From Chrysochromulina tobinii (taxonomy: Eukaryota; Haptophyta; Prymnesiales; Chrysochromulinaceae): 23,598 nucleotides of DNA. The notes beneath the pieces are model-generated. The model was given only the letters and a program-made list of their open reading frames with translations. It had not been told where the DNA came from and ran no database searches. Numbering within the stretch: position 1 is the stretch's first letter; every line of letters begins with the position of its first letter. The translations under genes and the position numbers were made by a program. Location of the stretch: contig JWZX01002576.1 in assembly GCA_001275005.1 (NCBI GenBank), positions 1 through 23,598 on the forward strand, in the 5' to 3' direction. This document shows, piece by piece, positions 20,501-23,271 of this stretch.

Positions 20501-20911
20501 ATGGGCAACCTGGGGCTCAGCCTCGGTCCACCTCGTGTACCTCGCGTGCGGCTGAGCGAGCTCGCCACAATCTCCTCGGAGCACGAGCGAGAGCGCATCT
20601 CGCACCACGAGAGCGGGGACGGAGATGAGGCGAGGCCGAGCCGGATGAGTGGCATCATGAACGACCGCACGGGCTTCGAGTTCGCTCTCCGCGGCAGTGA
20701 AACGCTCGAGCTGAATCGCACCCCTCGCGACATGATGACCCCCTCGCCCGACGCATCCCTCGCCGCTGGCCGATGCAAAGCCACGCGGTGGCCTCATCTC
20801 GCGAGCCTTGCGGCTCGGCCGCACTCAAAAGAGGCCACTGCCAACTGCGCTCTCGAGAGCGAGTTCACAGCTCGTCGGGCAACGCGAGATGTCGAGTGCC
20901 GATTGTTATGA
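2507..20911 (+). CDS. VPS13: Giant VPS13-family bridge-like lipid transfer protein, 6134 aa, uninterrupted
   Basis: VPS13 proteins form long hydrophobic grooves that carry bulk phospholipid between organelles at contact sites. Seen here in order: Chorein_N (about 1-95, with LGEYIEGLDQHQLELDVLNG, AGLIGRVELRIPW); second N-terminal element (about 144-225, RLQVDISNVVIRYVD); the WWRAI...FDW...YVQLY region (434-475); FFDAP core (873-877); beta-groove segments (about 900-1160, 1290-1850, 2300-2450, 2898-3023). Six VAB modules are marked by N3040, N3252, N3811, N4072, N4604 and N4988, with a tandem GRAM-like pair (3436-3694) between the second and third. Next come the DNQ element (FQVDNQ 5146-5151), the VPS13_C/ATG2_C region (5373-5592, IDVLGNP, PGVKDFF) and a split PH-like domain (5636-5716, 5848-5876). 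Known members have about 3000-4400 residues; many low-complexity insertions account for much of the excess. The start is the first ATG, directly before Chorein_N. Paralogue identity (A, C, D or plant type) is not resolvable. Confidence 0.95.
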   Translation: MASALGSALIDVLLGEYIEGLDQHQLELDVLNGHLLLQNLSIKASALRRLQLPLAVKAGLIGRVELRIPWATLSSQPTQLRITDLLLLVGPQSEVPWDHEAECQRQEEHKQSVLLGHEKKRAGGTDADEAAGPKRSTFAARLSMRVMDRLQVDISNVVIRYVDSSHGPHPYSITLGVSSIKLRSNEKAEDDGEISEEATIATRAMCKVVHFEGVCITCARSGNVVLPWDTQLRTKAVADGGNSPGSPIGAVAAATAAEDSLAEGTLEPPVDDRGEGASGDANGCGWGSSGGDGGGSSSAIDTAPSSIGAVAGAAADPDNLASEMPISEWLHLAVGQFHNERVKAGDQMMLVPNSVLELSRLHPSPPTDSSQPRAPPHHFAAMRLTALEVSATPEQLGLLSAAATYMANHTQFELWRRFRPHDSRPRDAPSAVVWWRAIGAAVLDEISRRRPRFDWTMLQKRRDERRQYVQLYSSRLRAARRGMRPTDADRDALLALERPLPTEMILFYRRLAELADQAEAHREEQEEAARSSLFSSVGGLFASIRLKAGLERVAESTVFADDYDPLDKFSLEEQQRELLSSLLKQEPELATAPVGQLAVTLSLTLFELIVTFRQPVGATRTAVPAAAQAAPTALALGDPALPCAPATCAASASAPSAASQSSAPVPPVKLWVVCELHRLQLDVSMAAGGVESIFTCDHLRATDRAPGAATSHTVILCKRVDHMLQTDDEMASGAAGAAAGSSTASTHQTRSLDGRGSTVGGGFGVEASIARASCLDVDESVDASAAASVNSSPPPLRSLEPSAVESSRSLSPPAAAPPAMRRQRSGSSDRLPSLEPLVGPLERPVERARVGLTLPGGGGRGAAAGRSDRVAPFFDAPLKNQRRSTSLHPRHRRQTAGGDPMMGIRVPAIRLAMRRGANERVWSVDVKCAPMQSLISYPLMDLLSLGLSEIQPARTPFSSLVEAAMRTDGEHGHAWRADLEAHLEGARPPESLSFDPREPIVRRTSATAKFALSFPSLEIIVPALRHTSDCHSLRVRLSGLDIDGVAINEPTFKSARRLRMESVDVALRCAGAPQYHALIPAVHNVRGTLASLAVLSPGFVNPKTHLCLKAPRLSVRFSPKLYAAAMDLAGAGGYALHAEPPPYQQQAESLTELRIDVDDLRIVMFNDEPDPASSAAPAPPPTSFVAASALMSPSAAEGFVPNLLAQAAALAAKAIEAAARSATPNAHQTPVRDGSTTGHAPVPASAPASAPASAPAAPAAPSSSAAAAMPAAPGGSEAAESVAAGRLDTPGALATFHLARVLIDGTISPKHWRLKTVAERAQVKLDCPARFDSCVTVLDCQSSLRGQLAEPGTPQRIKRMPSGIFRSPPPATAGLYASKPAALRLHLKYDNQPTVRTAELKCVVLELGRTWLLWDTASSARLWSYLYRTLSAAFGGIADPPRPAGPNAPVGDPFHIQTDIWDMRLRIMEVVYRLCDAASKEHPSVIGALHLGECDIHVRMPWQQNVLCTCQLPLQGIRAPPEAHLPISEYEIAVAQLGLEGWLGSLPEVARPTDLDASSVVYRFASFTPYTEQTPNDFPNRWQSKTQLNFPPIVLTYYHATFMRLWDYIMLSMIDAHFVAAAVYLGTEDVPSSFQVHLVQPRIVLPAAKSARFEGAPLVTVTAKSFSTRRLQPLEEGFEEGDGGVALSLEDARLCVEDAAAKGGREAFSNTSVVLPISKLGIRMEYPMIVGGGQHKGKPEATQTYAPPAHTRIRATPWQLAVLTGVWNYNFGTSPTFVNPLPVLPPTAPVLHVKVTLPLATLQLVMPQTMEPIMELHLHNFTYDMCWLNDLSATCKLELQAIALHTVEHACSIPLLSAAAGRCPRHGYGGCDCELPEITIGPSELASEETPECMLAGDGGGSLNVLGAGATPSSAAAAATRGRASNRVPEKESRKESPPTSSGSHSRNPSNAPSAVPSASRGHSRNPSNEPELPSAKKKGHLRKGSRGGHSNGSGHSRQSSHGDEVAPASIVGLNVTLTESDRTPAPANARLSSPRRVESPKKSLSRHARWLSITSPRANVSTPDAPAPMGEPKQTRTRGHRRGASIDYTSLPVLRPLILRKSDSFCDMRSKIAISAPSSAEGRDYREVFTDLATTQPDGDVGSEDSTVTPPFNARPFTRSPGSEQRNKRWSEMLLRGDEPSSAEKDAGTRSLSLSFSGWRRSRHERNEHERHSCTPDDDRDGDYRDRGGATAHLVSQRHRLSRVSSANELGEWGEDTTEPVLAMAAAEERQRAAEAALKAAKETEEARVAAEAEAKVAAEHARLERLCLSAVLLMGAPPEAVQNYTVRLRGFQLLLAPGQLAGLLRYGFVATAHIRQTHKEAIPEPPFVKGAPNLDLEIKAVRLWMPVDQSALAEMPVAEMPNSALTPKSARLAGEPPPPIVLSASTDPRESGSSSGASPSCSAECTPLNPRRAASMPEHSNGRAHKLKPWKSAAALLKELDRSPAKQQAIMLELDAGCAVVGEASDAVIEIKHVQTGLHAFETVSLLSALSPGASRGSPNTSADEGEGGDEEQSTAVCGLLVYAHMTKGLPLLQPCCIQFCKAAKDSSSKQKGEAWEHDCVDRTAPKVVPKCTTQYLIECVDPARFNLDAFHMRVCKEAAVSLVQSVTPVQEELARLRESVVAGKTATAVAKGPLKEPISLKIPAAASTDAFLPTFLSADSLPTLPSAVLPSSPSEGSMRSEATPSVDPSSGGNPSPYASDTNLAERNTSDPNFAVLSEVSTDAQPTLLLEVPSNGAAAATDPSSLPVSRALSDGALSSSDAFLSANASDDNLAVLSANASEHENLAIVSANASDDNLAVLSSTAQPAAAPVEERPPPPPSVLRWNPETQKYEAPKRMPVWNPKAKQYEAPKERPPVLFSFGCLEVSVLLVSSLSHSPTPIARLHVHEIMVAVEVTPEGAQGTLELSVLCDHFNRRIAQWEPVIESCAPLLQVKQHSVAHETSLMNVQLSLAQRIEVVVSDDALNGLYGAMYRIKEAMTAPLTRLNARRKRPPYALRNETGTELRYAKAGQKVYGPTAKILPANHEEDVSLWATDPVQTRLHCTSVGMLQYHTSHPVAVSSVGASIVPLQLMPSASAPPEGTRGLHSPRVPKSPRRGSARWFVSGEISPETKSPTDDVSKRGWAGTRRRNSFSGFGASQLDAGLHAQETVQAHGASPAAAGVPRALLSAIPQAAGEAATGGLIAIVARVELVEQGSATLLRLCSLVQVHNSTQMRIDIATVSPVGTRSARRSPNPHEHPSSITADRSSDAEPFTTSNPHILEVGVTSSIPITRLGHGFVIRPTAPGITSEPTVWRHNSSVGNSDAELFAGADAGRTVRATGAVSGAHQVTTDLEVELESGLTDADETAQEPAGAKEPLFTWSKGGSVLWFSRLLEVQRTRLHQRMWKKVQLHCGLPDSEQLLVFFSAKITTVSKLSFQALFSSQKARYNAKPSESTRRDGRKVYDRPRAGRLYLTSANLCFVYKRRYQKSPLALPLAEVTALELRGRGDAVVKWRAAGEERELILKPNRAPHRTLRSLERNLRAQAPALILRSRSDQSLIERFGLPEGARLLSDHRCRYHMAGTGLLQGRLYLFSTHIVFAGRSSLQRLFAKSTEHTWTVELRNIVHIERELGFGMLSSTQITTEDRVFTLWALSDKAIQVIDSAKKDLLEAQKAAQADGSQAAAAQYRGYSGDDDEDDHGQDDAKVVSSTTHIVRCWPLSSSTGAVSSASKTSDPGSMSTHLSSQRTPYVCCVRVDRLQCRGSSANAEGVAVPRPIVLSIHAPLTLQNTLPVAVTWSIVVLRAELEQDASEMPLADVAEDDEKDDEEDDELHPTARRRGFSFCMGRPRTISRHPLSSTRRESSLKEELEVGKLGPEAIRKQPSFRRRATKLLRMVSRHPSSSDRASKAGKKKDAADQGMLEVRSDVLAPLQSTMVHSVSPSMQWHLVLKVDGYEPSAPILLNRGAAGLDPAMILARAPGDLKRAAANAAAAAAAFDPAMFLAKNDNVIELRPLGGNFNSSRTLRVHLSNRMKPGKVREVALYAPYWLVNKTSLALAFREMRLGTTMQNAAHSIQGAGTRPGSKPSVEAGAVAVPPATAPATEDSLPDLLEDQAAEDDTSTEHLSTSGEGSVKQGGNGGLAVGGSSAIQMADDGDGSDRVEARSIKEELRERVEELRERVVDRVEELRDRVVDRVEARIDRFRDMQMPRIPKVRLMERLTGVEKTEMASLTSDSPRDSPRDSPRVSSPVPVRPLPLHRRSGSGGIAALSSHRRSGSGGIAANSPPPIPGPLPVRPSHRRSGSAGIASVGAPEAVVPALPLAAVSAEHLEARSREIVEMAVGPEESAASLLSERSDSIANDGGTRVIRQNSIAGRESSEIGALVHDANGPSIDVAIQLARSSLASASTLELVASERARSASLASVTESADLSADLDLAEESDPSEIERDSGVLVNKQRERLGDLATPSENTETTENTAHALRVHYGAAADDRPMLFSFGKAYNRLSVRMDFTEGPIDRRGGLYLPSGQKDRSQWSRPFSMDALDTLQTIRVGAHELAVEIKHADAPAVHTKVVTFAPRYVLHNALRSPIAYKQAGVAGSLKMLQPGERTPFHWTSFRAEALLQIALATSRVTRPYSQPAMAAESAHGGAHGGAHGESGASELPDSSTAGARVSVASDNSDRELGEISSSASSISGAISGFNGGGGSLHGDVIRITGRDNIAGSRLSAFSGGFRIDEIGENILCCGEPEVVFVDVYEYQRRSLRIDRLGADQGFGEFSASALLPTDYHGPWADLAMEKKWAGLHRVVPPPGWVWIDDGWSISSRELRKERELRTPRGGESTAPPTRSASAPRGENTAPPTTRSASASAPRGESMEPPTTRSASAPIAREEEDKDFGWEYAINWNLPWGARRPESLVRRRRWTRARRATHAVAELRERFVIIDVSMEGPTMLVMLTDGELRPPPYRFDNKSSVQLMVQQKGAPHSRRVLPCSSTLDFAWHAPAGKRVLEVTVEGKRSKSAVAEVNLDRVVEQAQRLRHDQGQLWLHVSLRGDTRTLCITEIEPTDKVTGRAEGEKVKYHLTAAIEGIGISLVRSGIGELSYIRLSGIVLTLSASEEKLGAKLCVGDFQVDNQTRDAQLPKVIIRTALLRSRNKDTAAATTPRALDASAAATPRLTTPRPNAAATDADGGSASGVQPFLRAHLEVSAGPSVGSAKVFPLARLVLDEIDVQLEEAFISSLVQFGAQLRFEDTHAQQSGAPDSAPDERELEQPTAQRRLSPTNLAGTGGVAGASVGAPPQAGAPAEAAEKAVATKWYFHRLSIFPIRVNVTYHTGHHLLTEVQDGAAATANVLMQNIERMPIVLKGVELVHHFDMPQRIGQRIVHAYRQSLLRQVYKIILHIDVLGNPLALARGLAGTIAPGVKDFFALPAEGLMTGDAKLFMRGLSKGTWSLTRSMGEGFFMIPAHLASSLGRVSATFSFDEQYMRDREMASAHHAAPKHIADGLWSGTGLFAKGLVGGVMGVVTAPIQGARKEGAFGLVKGVGRGSAGLFVKPLTGALDLISRTMEGGANTLDWLNEHLEGAEAEVPDELANEGDQRMRPPRMMHGPERATRTYSRHEAIAQRVLQRLHDGFYSTEALQCVVASPNMTEVLVLTDQRLLIASSTSYRTSEHLPLALCQEVRTRADGCTVELYLRSNRLLRSNDMVKNAKRSAARWYASSRAPSTTRPPELSRPQDESSSSKPSSMPSSMPPQSSSSMLPESSSSSMPARSMSKLRLSALSAPADISQISQSAEMGTNRRSAQSADESSIAWRANAKGQLAGVARGQLAPTCTVHVIICPNVETCRHLVSALLLSLTPAAPGTAPWAGEPSALPKLPDDADALRSYPSRRTSSVLSLHTFEVAEGSGFARTSVAGRADLDRSRPISADLDKGYGVVGFLDTTDEYIGAPAPAPASCLGGRGREGSFASGVGLGEGASGPIGMGNLGLSLGPPRVPRVRLSELATISSEHERERISHHESGDGDEARPSRMSGIMNDRTGFEFALRGSETLELNRTPRDMMTPSPDASLAAGRCKATRWPHLASLAARPHSKEATANCALESEFTARRATRDVECRLL
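5120..5137 (+). other. FFAT-like core (PFFDAP) inside the VPS13 protein
   Basis: Residues 872-877 read P-F-F-D-A-P. The FFAT consensus for binding ER VAP proteins is E-F-F-D-A-x-E. The core F-F-D-A is exact, but the first position is Pro and the flanks are basic rather than acidic. It sits in a disordered linker after the N-terminal conserved region, about where human VPS13A and VPS13C carry their FFAT motifs (near residues 840-880, from memory). Confidence 0.45.
6227..6311 (+). repeat. In-frame CCAGCATCGGCA-type repeat coding Ala/Ser/Pro
   Basis: Short degenerate tandem units rich in CAGC encode alternating SAPA and APAAP peptides (about residues 1241-1268), grading into CATCAT and CAGCAG triplet runs. 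This is a slippage-prone disordered linker inside VPS13. Confidence 0.7.
8333..8518 (+). repeat. GHSRNPSN-type peptide repeats in VPS13
   Basis: GSHSRNPSN (1943-1950 region) and GHSRNPSN (from 1962) are near-identical. They are followed by decayed relatives GHLRKGS, GHSNGS and GHSRQSSHG. The segment is basic, Ser-rich and likely disordered, with many arginine-directed serines. It lies in the largest insertion between groove segments (about residues 1865-2262). Confidence 0.7.
9293..9429 (+). other. Charged Ala-rich helix at end of a large VPS13 insertion
   Basis: Residues about 2263-2308 are almost entirely Ala, Glu, Lys and Arg (EERQRAAEAALKAAKETEEA and on), typical of a single alpha helix or coiled coil. 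It joins the disordered insertion back to the groove segment starting near LSAVLLMG. Confidence 0.6.
10925..11035 (+). repeat. Three-copy SANASDDNLAVL repeat in VPS13
   Basis: Units of 12, 13 and 12 residues (2807-2818, 2819-2831, 2832-2843). The outer two have identical protein sequence, and the middle one reads SANASEHENLAIV. Upstream text such as ASDTNLAE and TSDPNFAVLS looks like older decayed copies. The unit is 36-39 bp, so copy changes keep the frame. Confidence 0.8.
11105..11188 (+). repeat. Duplicated WNP-x4-YEAPK motif in VPS13
   Basis: WNPETQKYEAPK (2867-2878) and WNPKAKQYEAPK (2883-2894) are separated by four residues. They form a short conserved-looking duplication between a Pro-rich linker and the groove segment that starts at LFSFG. 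Aromatic, ordered-looking repeats are unusual among these low-complexity insertions. Confidence 0.75.
12812..13588 (+). other. Tandem GRAM/PH-like domain pair inside VPS13
   Basis: Two copies of the GRAM layout follow each other. The first (about 3436-3568) starts GLPDSEQLL, has an insertion of about 40 residues, then GRLYLTSANLCFVY, a strand-rich part and a final helix. The second (about 3585-3694) starts FGLPEGARLLSDHRCRYH, then LLQGRLYLFSTHIVFAG, a basic loop, VELRNIVHIERE, an ITTEDRVFTLWAL strand and a terminal helix. GRAM domains are PH-superfamily folds that bind membranes or proteins. The second is the clearer match. They fall between VAB modules 2 and 3. Confidence 0.75.
15086..15184 (+). 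repeat. Three 11-residue helical repeats (RVEELRERVVD)
   Basis: A 33 bp unit is repeated in frame: residues 4194-4204 RVEELRERVVD, 4205-4215 RVEELRDRVVD and 4216-4226 RVEARIDRFRD, with a partial copy (KEELRE) in front. An 11-residue period fits hendecad coiled coils and 11/3 amphipathic helices. It lies in the insertion between VAB modules 4 and 5. Confidence 0.8.
15338..15490 (+). repeat. Three HRRSGSGGIA repeats in VPS13
   Basis: Copies begin at H4279, H4293 and H4319. The third reads HRRSGSAGIA. The DNA copies are almost identical over 30 bases, so duplication was recent or is maintained. Just upstream is DSPRDSPRDSPR, a 12 bp tandem unit. The region is basic, Ser-rich and disordered. Confidence 0.8.
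16502..16537 (+). repeat. 12 bp tandem repeat coding GAHG
   Basis: The unit GCTCACGGCGGC is repeated three times with the last copy partial, encoding AHGG units between VAB modules 5 and 6. It is in frame, so copy number changes are tolerated. Confidence 0.75.
17069..17224 (+). repeat. Three PRGE-x-PPT-RSASA repeats in VPS13
   Basis: From residue 4855 three units share the pattern PRG-E-(3)-PPT-RSASA. Spacing differs by one or two residues, with extra SA dipeptides in the second. The DNA copies are closely alike. This is a disordered linker within the expanded VAB region. Confidence 0.75.
19771..19860 (+). repeat. TCAAGCATG-based repeat coding SSMP units, splitting the PH-like domain
   Basis: Repeats of CCTCAAGCATGCC encode SSMP and SSSSMLPE peptides. 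The run is part of an insertion of about 130 residues (5717-5847). It separates the strands of the C-terminal PH-like domain from its likely final helix (about 5848-5876, CTVHVIICPNVETCRHLVSA). Confidence 0.7.
20307..20346 (+). repeat. Four-copy 10 bp tandem repeat in the VPS13 C-terminal tail
   Basis: CCGATCTCGA is present at 20307, 20317 and 20337, with CCGATCTCGG at 20327. The 10 bp unit is not a multiple of three, so gain or loss of a single unit would shift the frame of the last 190 or so residues. This tail follows the PH-like domain and shows no recognisable domain. Confidence 0.85.
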
Positions 20912-21852
20912 CTGAGCATGCAGCACGCTCGAAAATGAGCATGCAGCACCCCGATGCAGTAAGTAAGTAAGTAAACAACGCCAACCGGCAGCAGCACCCC
21001 GATGCTTCGGCCTACGGATTCCAAGTGCGTGCCCGTGCGCAGCAGAGCATGACTTCCCTCTTACAAAGCGCGTTGATCTCGTGCGTGAGTTCGTCTTGAG
21101 TTTTCAGCCGCGCCCGGTACCGAAAGTGTCGCATATAAAATAATTCGATACGTCGAGTTGAACAGTTCGCTGATGGCGGGGCCGGCGGAACACCGTACAC
21201 GCTTAGTATGCCTGGGGATGTCCCCCTCGCCACGTGTGCGCTGCCTGTTGGCATGGTTAACTGTGTAACTTACTCACTTAGATGGCGGGGCCGGCGGCCG
21301 GCGGGCAACATCGGACGGGCACACCCGTCGACATGCGGCTGGGCTCGCCGTGCTCTCCTGCTCACTCTGTGTGACTACTCGCGACCTAAATCGCGACCCA
21401 CGTCGTGCGCAACATTTACCCGCCCCCCTCCACACTCCACAGCTGGCACCGGACTAGCACCGCGGACCAAGCAGTGTGGCTCGCCCGCTATGGCGAACGC
21501 CCCGCCAAGCCCCCAGCAGAGGTTGATACCTCTGTGGCCGATTCCTCGCCCGAGCGACTGGACGGGGCCGACCGCCGCATGGTGTGCCGGCCCTAAATCC
21601 CATGGCCGAAATGTTGGACTGTGAACCACCTTCCCATTGGCCGTGACCCAGGACCCCATGGCCAACCCACATAAAGAAGAAGGGAACCCACGGCTGCAAT
21701 GTAGCCGCCTGGGCCCCGCCCATCCGCAGCCCCCCTGCACACATCTGCTCGTCACCAGCTCGCCAGACCCTCTTCCGTGGACTGTGCCTGTGGTTGTGCA
21801 CGGTTGGTCTCCAGCCATGCCCGTGAGGGTGCTTCCTGACCCCGGATCCGTG
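20912..21852. other. Repeat-containing spacer between convergent genes
   Basis: No supported gene. It holds the 3' ends of both flanking transcripts. Direct repeats seen: TGAGCATGCAGCAC at 20913 and 20936; GCAGCACCCCGATGC at 20943 and 20991; an AGTA tetranucleotide run at 20958-20974; GATGGCGGGGCCGGCGG at 21172 and 21281; CCCATGGCC at 21599 and 21655. An A/T-rich patch, ATATAAAATAA, lies at about 21133, some 220 bp after the VPS13 stop, and may be a 3'-processing element. Open frames here have no hydrophobic pattern or motif that suggests a protein. Confidence 0.6.
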
Positions 21853-22908
21853 TTATGCATTGAGATCATCATCTTCTCCTTGCTGAGCCTTCTGTTCTTC
21901 GACAGCCTTCTGGAGCTTTTTCTCGTATTTAGCCTTCTGGACTGCCTCCTGGGCCACACTCTTGATGATCGTTTCCATTTCCTTACGCGCAGCCACTTCC
22001 TTAGGCTTGTTTCCCGTCGTGACGATGTTTCTGATCTTTCGATTGACCTTCGTCACCTCGAAAAAACTCACCAAGATGAGTGTGGACGCAAGGACTGCTG
22101 CGGCGAGACCGATCCCATATGCCGCTTCCGAGAAGTAAGGGGTTGAAATTCGAATGGACATGACGGCAATGATTCCAAAGAAGGCGAACCCCAAGCCGAT
22201 GAAGAATAGAACGTGAAGGAACAGAAACGGCACCTGAAGATTTGTTTGCACCAATTTGACTTGCACGGGGTTATTGAGCTCGGCTTTCGTGCCAGAAACC
22301 ACAATGCGCAGCAACGTCGCGTACAACACCGTCATCAGAAGTAACATTGAGCCAGCGCCGTTCCCAGCGATGAAAGAAGCCTCCAGGTTCCACGAGCTGA
22401 GCATGGCACACTTGATGGTCGCGGCGCAGCATTCCTTATCAGTTCCTTTGAAGCTCAGAAAAGGGTTTCCTCCGTCTTTCATCGTCAACTCATGGAACAC
22501 GTCAGCGCAGTATAACTCCTTTCCCTGCGTCCAGGCCGTCCTGTCGACTCCGGCTCCGCCGAGTCTCGTCTGGTGTGTCACCTTGATGGTCGAGTTGCAG
22601 GATTGTCTCGCGAACGCTTGGCATTCGTCACTCGTGATCCAGACCTGTTGGTAATGAATCCAGGCGTCTGAGTCAATGGATGAGTAGTTTGCAAATGCCA
22701 TGGTCAGGATAAGCGCAGCGGCCAGGCCATAGTTCTCGCAGAGGCTTTTCATGGCTTCGAAGTTGCCAGCAAGATGCAGCACAGTATCAGTCACAGTGTG
22801 ACTCGCTTCAGTGACAGGCTCTAGCATCCTGTGTGACAGCGTGTTGGACCGACTCAATTTGCCGGGCGACTCGCTGCCAGTGGAAGTAGTCTTACTCTTA
22901 GTGGACAT
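21853..22908 (-). CDS. Unrecognised four-helix membrane protein with six-cysteine loop and coiled-coil tail
   Basis: 351 residues from the ATG at 22908; the frame extends 11 codons further to a TTG, which is not a credible start. I do not recognise the family. Seen: a Ser/Thr-rich N-terminus (1-58), TM1 about 59-76, a loop of about 107 residues with C96, C104, C134, C160, C161 and C167 and an NST glycosylation site at 105, TM2 about 184-204, a short loop, TM3 about 226-252, TM4 about 263-283, then a basic-to-acidic helical tail (300-343) ending EDDD. With the N-terminus cytosolic, the cysteine loop would face outside or the lumen and the coiled coil the cytosol. Tetraspanins differ because their large loop lies between TM3 and TM4. 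Claudin-like and large-pore-channel four-helix proteins have a first loop with cysteines, but no signature of them was seen. It is convergent with VPS13 across the spacer. Confidence 0.82.
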   Translation of the reverse strand: MSTKSKTTSTGSESPGKLSRSNTLSHRMLEPVTEASHTVTDTVLHLAGNFEAMKSLCENYGLAAALILTMAFANYSSIDSDAWIHYQQVWITSDECQAFARQSCNSTIKVTHQTRLGGAGVDRTAWTQGKELYCADVFHELTMKDGGNPFLSFKGTDKECCAATIKCAMLSSWNLEASFIAGNGAGSMLLLMTVLYATLLRIVVSGTKAELNNPVQVKLVQTNLQVPFLFLHVLFFIGLGFAFFGIIAVMSIRISTPYFSEAAYGIGLAAAVLASTLILVSFFEVTKVNRKIRNIVTTGNKPKEVAARKEMETIIKSVAQEAVQKAKYEKKLQKAVEEQKAQQGEDDDLNA

Positions 22909-23012
22909 GCGCCTTGCCTCTACAGGTGTGCACCGGGACAAGCAGGAAGCACCGGTGCTCCCGAAAAACCATCGAAACGAGAATCCGCGCGTATTTGCAA
23001 ACGTTTAGGTAG

Positions 23013-23036
23013 AAACTTACGAACGTTCGTAAGTTT
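23013..23036. promoter_or_regulatory. Perfect 24 bp palindrome upstream of the four-helix protein gene
   Basis: The half-site AAACTTACGAAC is followed at once by its exact reverse complement, with no loop. It lies 105 bp upstream of the ATG at 22908. A gap-free palindrome of this length is expected of a site for a dimeric DNA-binding protein, or of a cruciform. No known factor is assigned. Confidence 0.7.
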
Positions 23037-23202
23037 GGGCGGAGTTGAAACGAACAAAACATGATTGCGCTGGCACTCAAAGGGGAATTTTTGGAAAGTA
23101 GCCCTACATGACTGCCCAAGCCCCCGGGGCGGGAGAGGGACGAAATGAAAGATGTGTATTGGGCGCCGGCGCCAAATTGGGGGCTAAACTTGTTCCCCAC
23201 GG

Positions 23203-23271
23203 GGGTTTCACAGTGGGTGGGCGAAACCCGAAACCCATGGGTTTCAGGCCCAGGAGCCAAGCCTGAAACCC
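23203..23271. repeat. Cluster of five GAAACCC/GGGTTTC elements with nested palindromes
   Basis: GGGTTTC at 23203-23209 and 23239-23245, and GAAACCC at 23223-23229, 23230-23236 and 23265-23271. The central pair forms a perfect 16 bp palindrome around CCATGG (23230-23245). GGGTTTCAGGC (23239-23249) pairs perfectly with GCCTGAAACCC (23261-23271) across an 11 nt loop, so two alternative hairpins compete. Confidence 0.8.

Noticed and set aside
2507-20911. A viral or bacterial origin for the giant gene
   Set aside because: The complete ordered VPS13 architecture (Chorein_N, VAB modules, VPS13_C, PH-like) is a eukaryotic hallmark, and no viral genes are nearby.
21131-21147. TATA-like GCATATAAAATAATTCG as a promoter for a plus-strand gene
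   Set aside because: No supported gene starts downstream on the plus strand. Its place after the VPS13 stop fits a 3' element better, and even that is unproven.
21208-21624. A 138-codon plus-strand frame in the convergent spacer
   Set aside because: Starts at an ATG but has no motif, helix or hydrophobic pattern. Its Pro/Thr/Arg-rich composition is typical of chance frames in GC-rich DNA.
22906-22941. A longer start for the four-helix protein gene at TTG 22941
   Set aside because: TTG is not a normal start in a eukaryotic nuclear gene, and an ATG follows 11 codons later at 22908.
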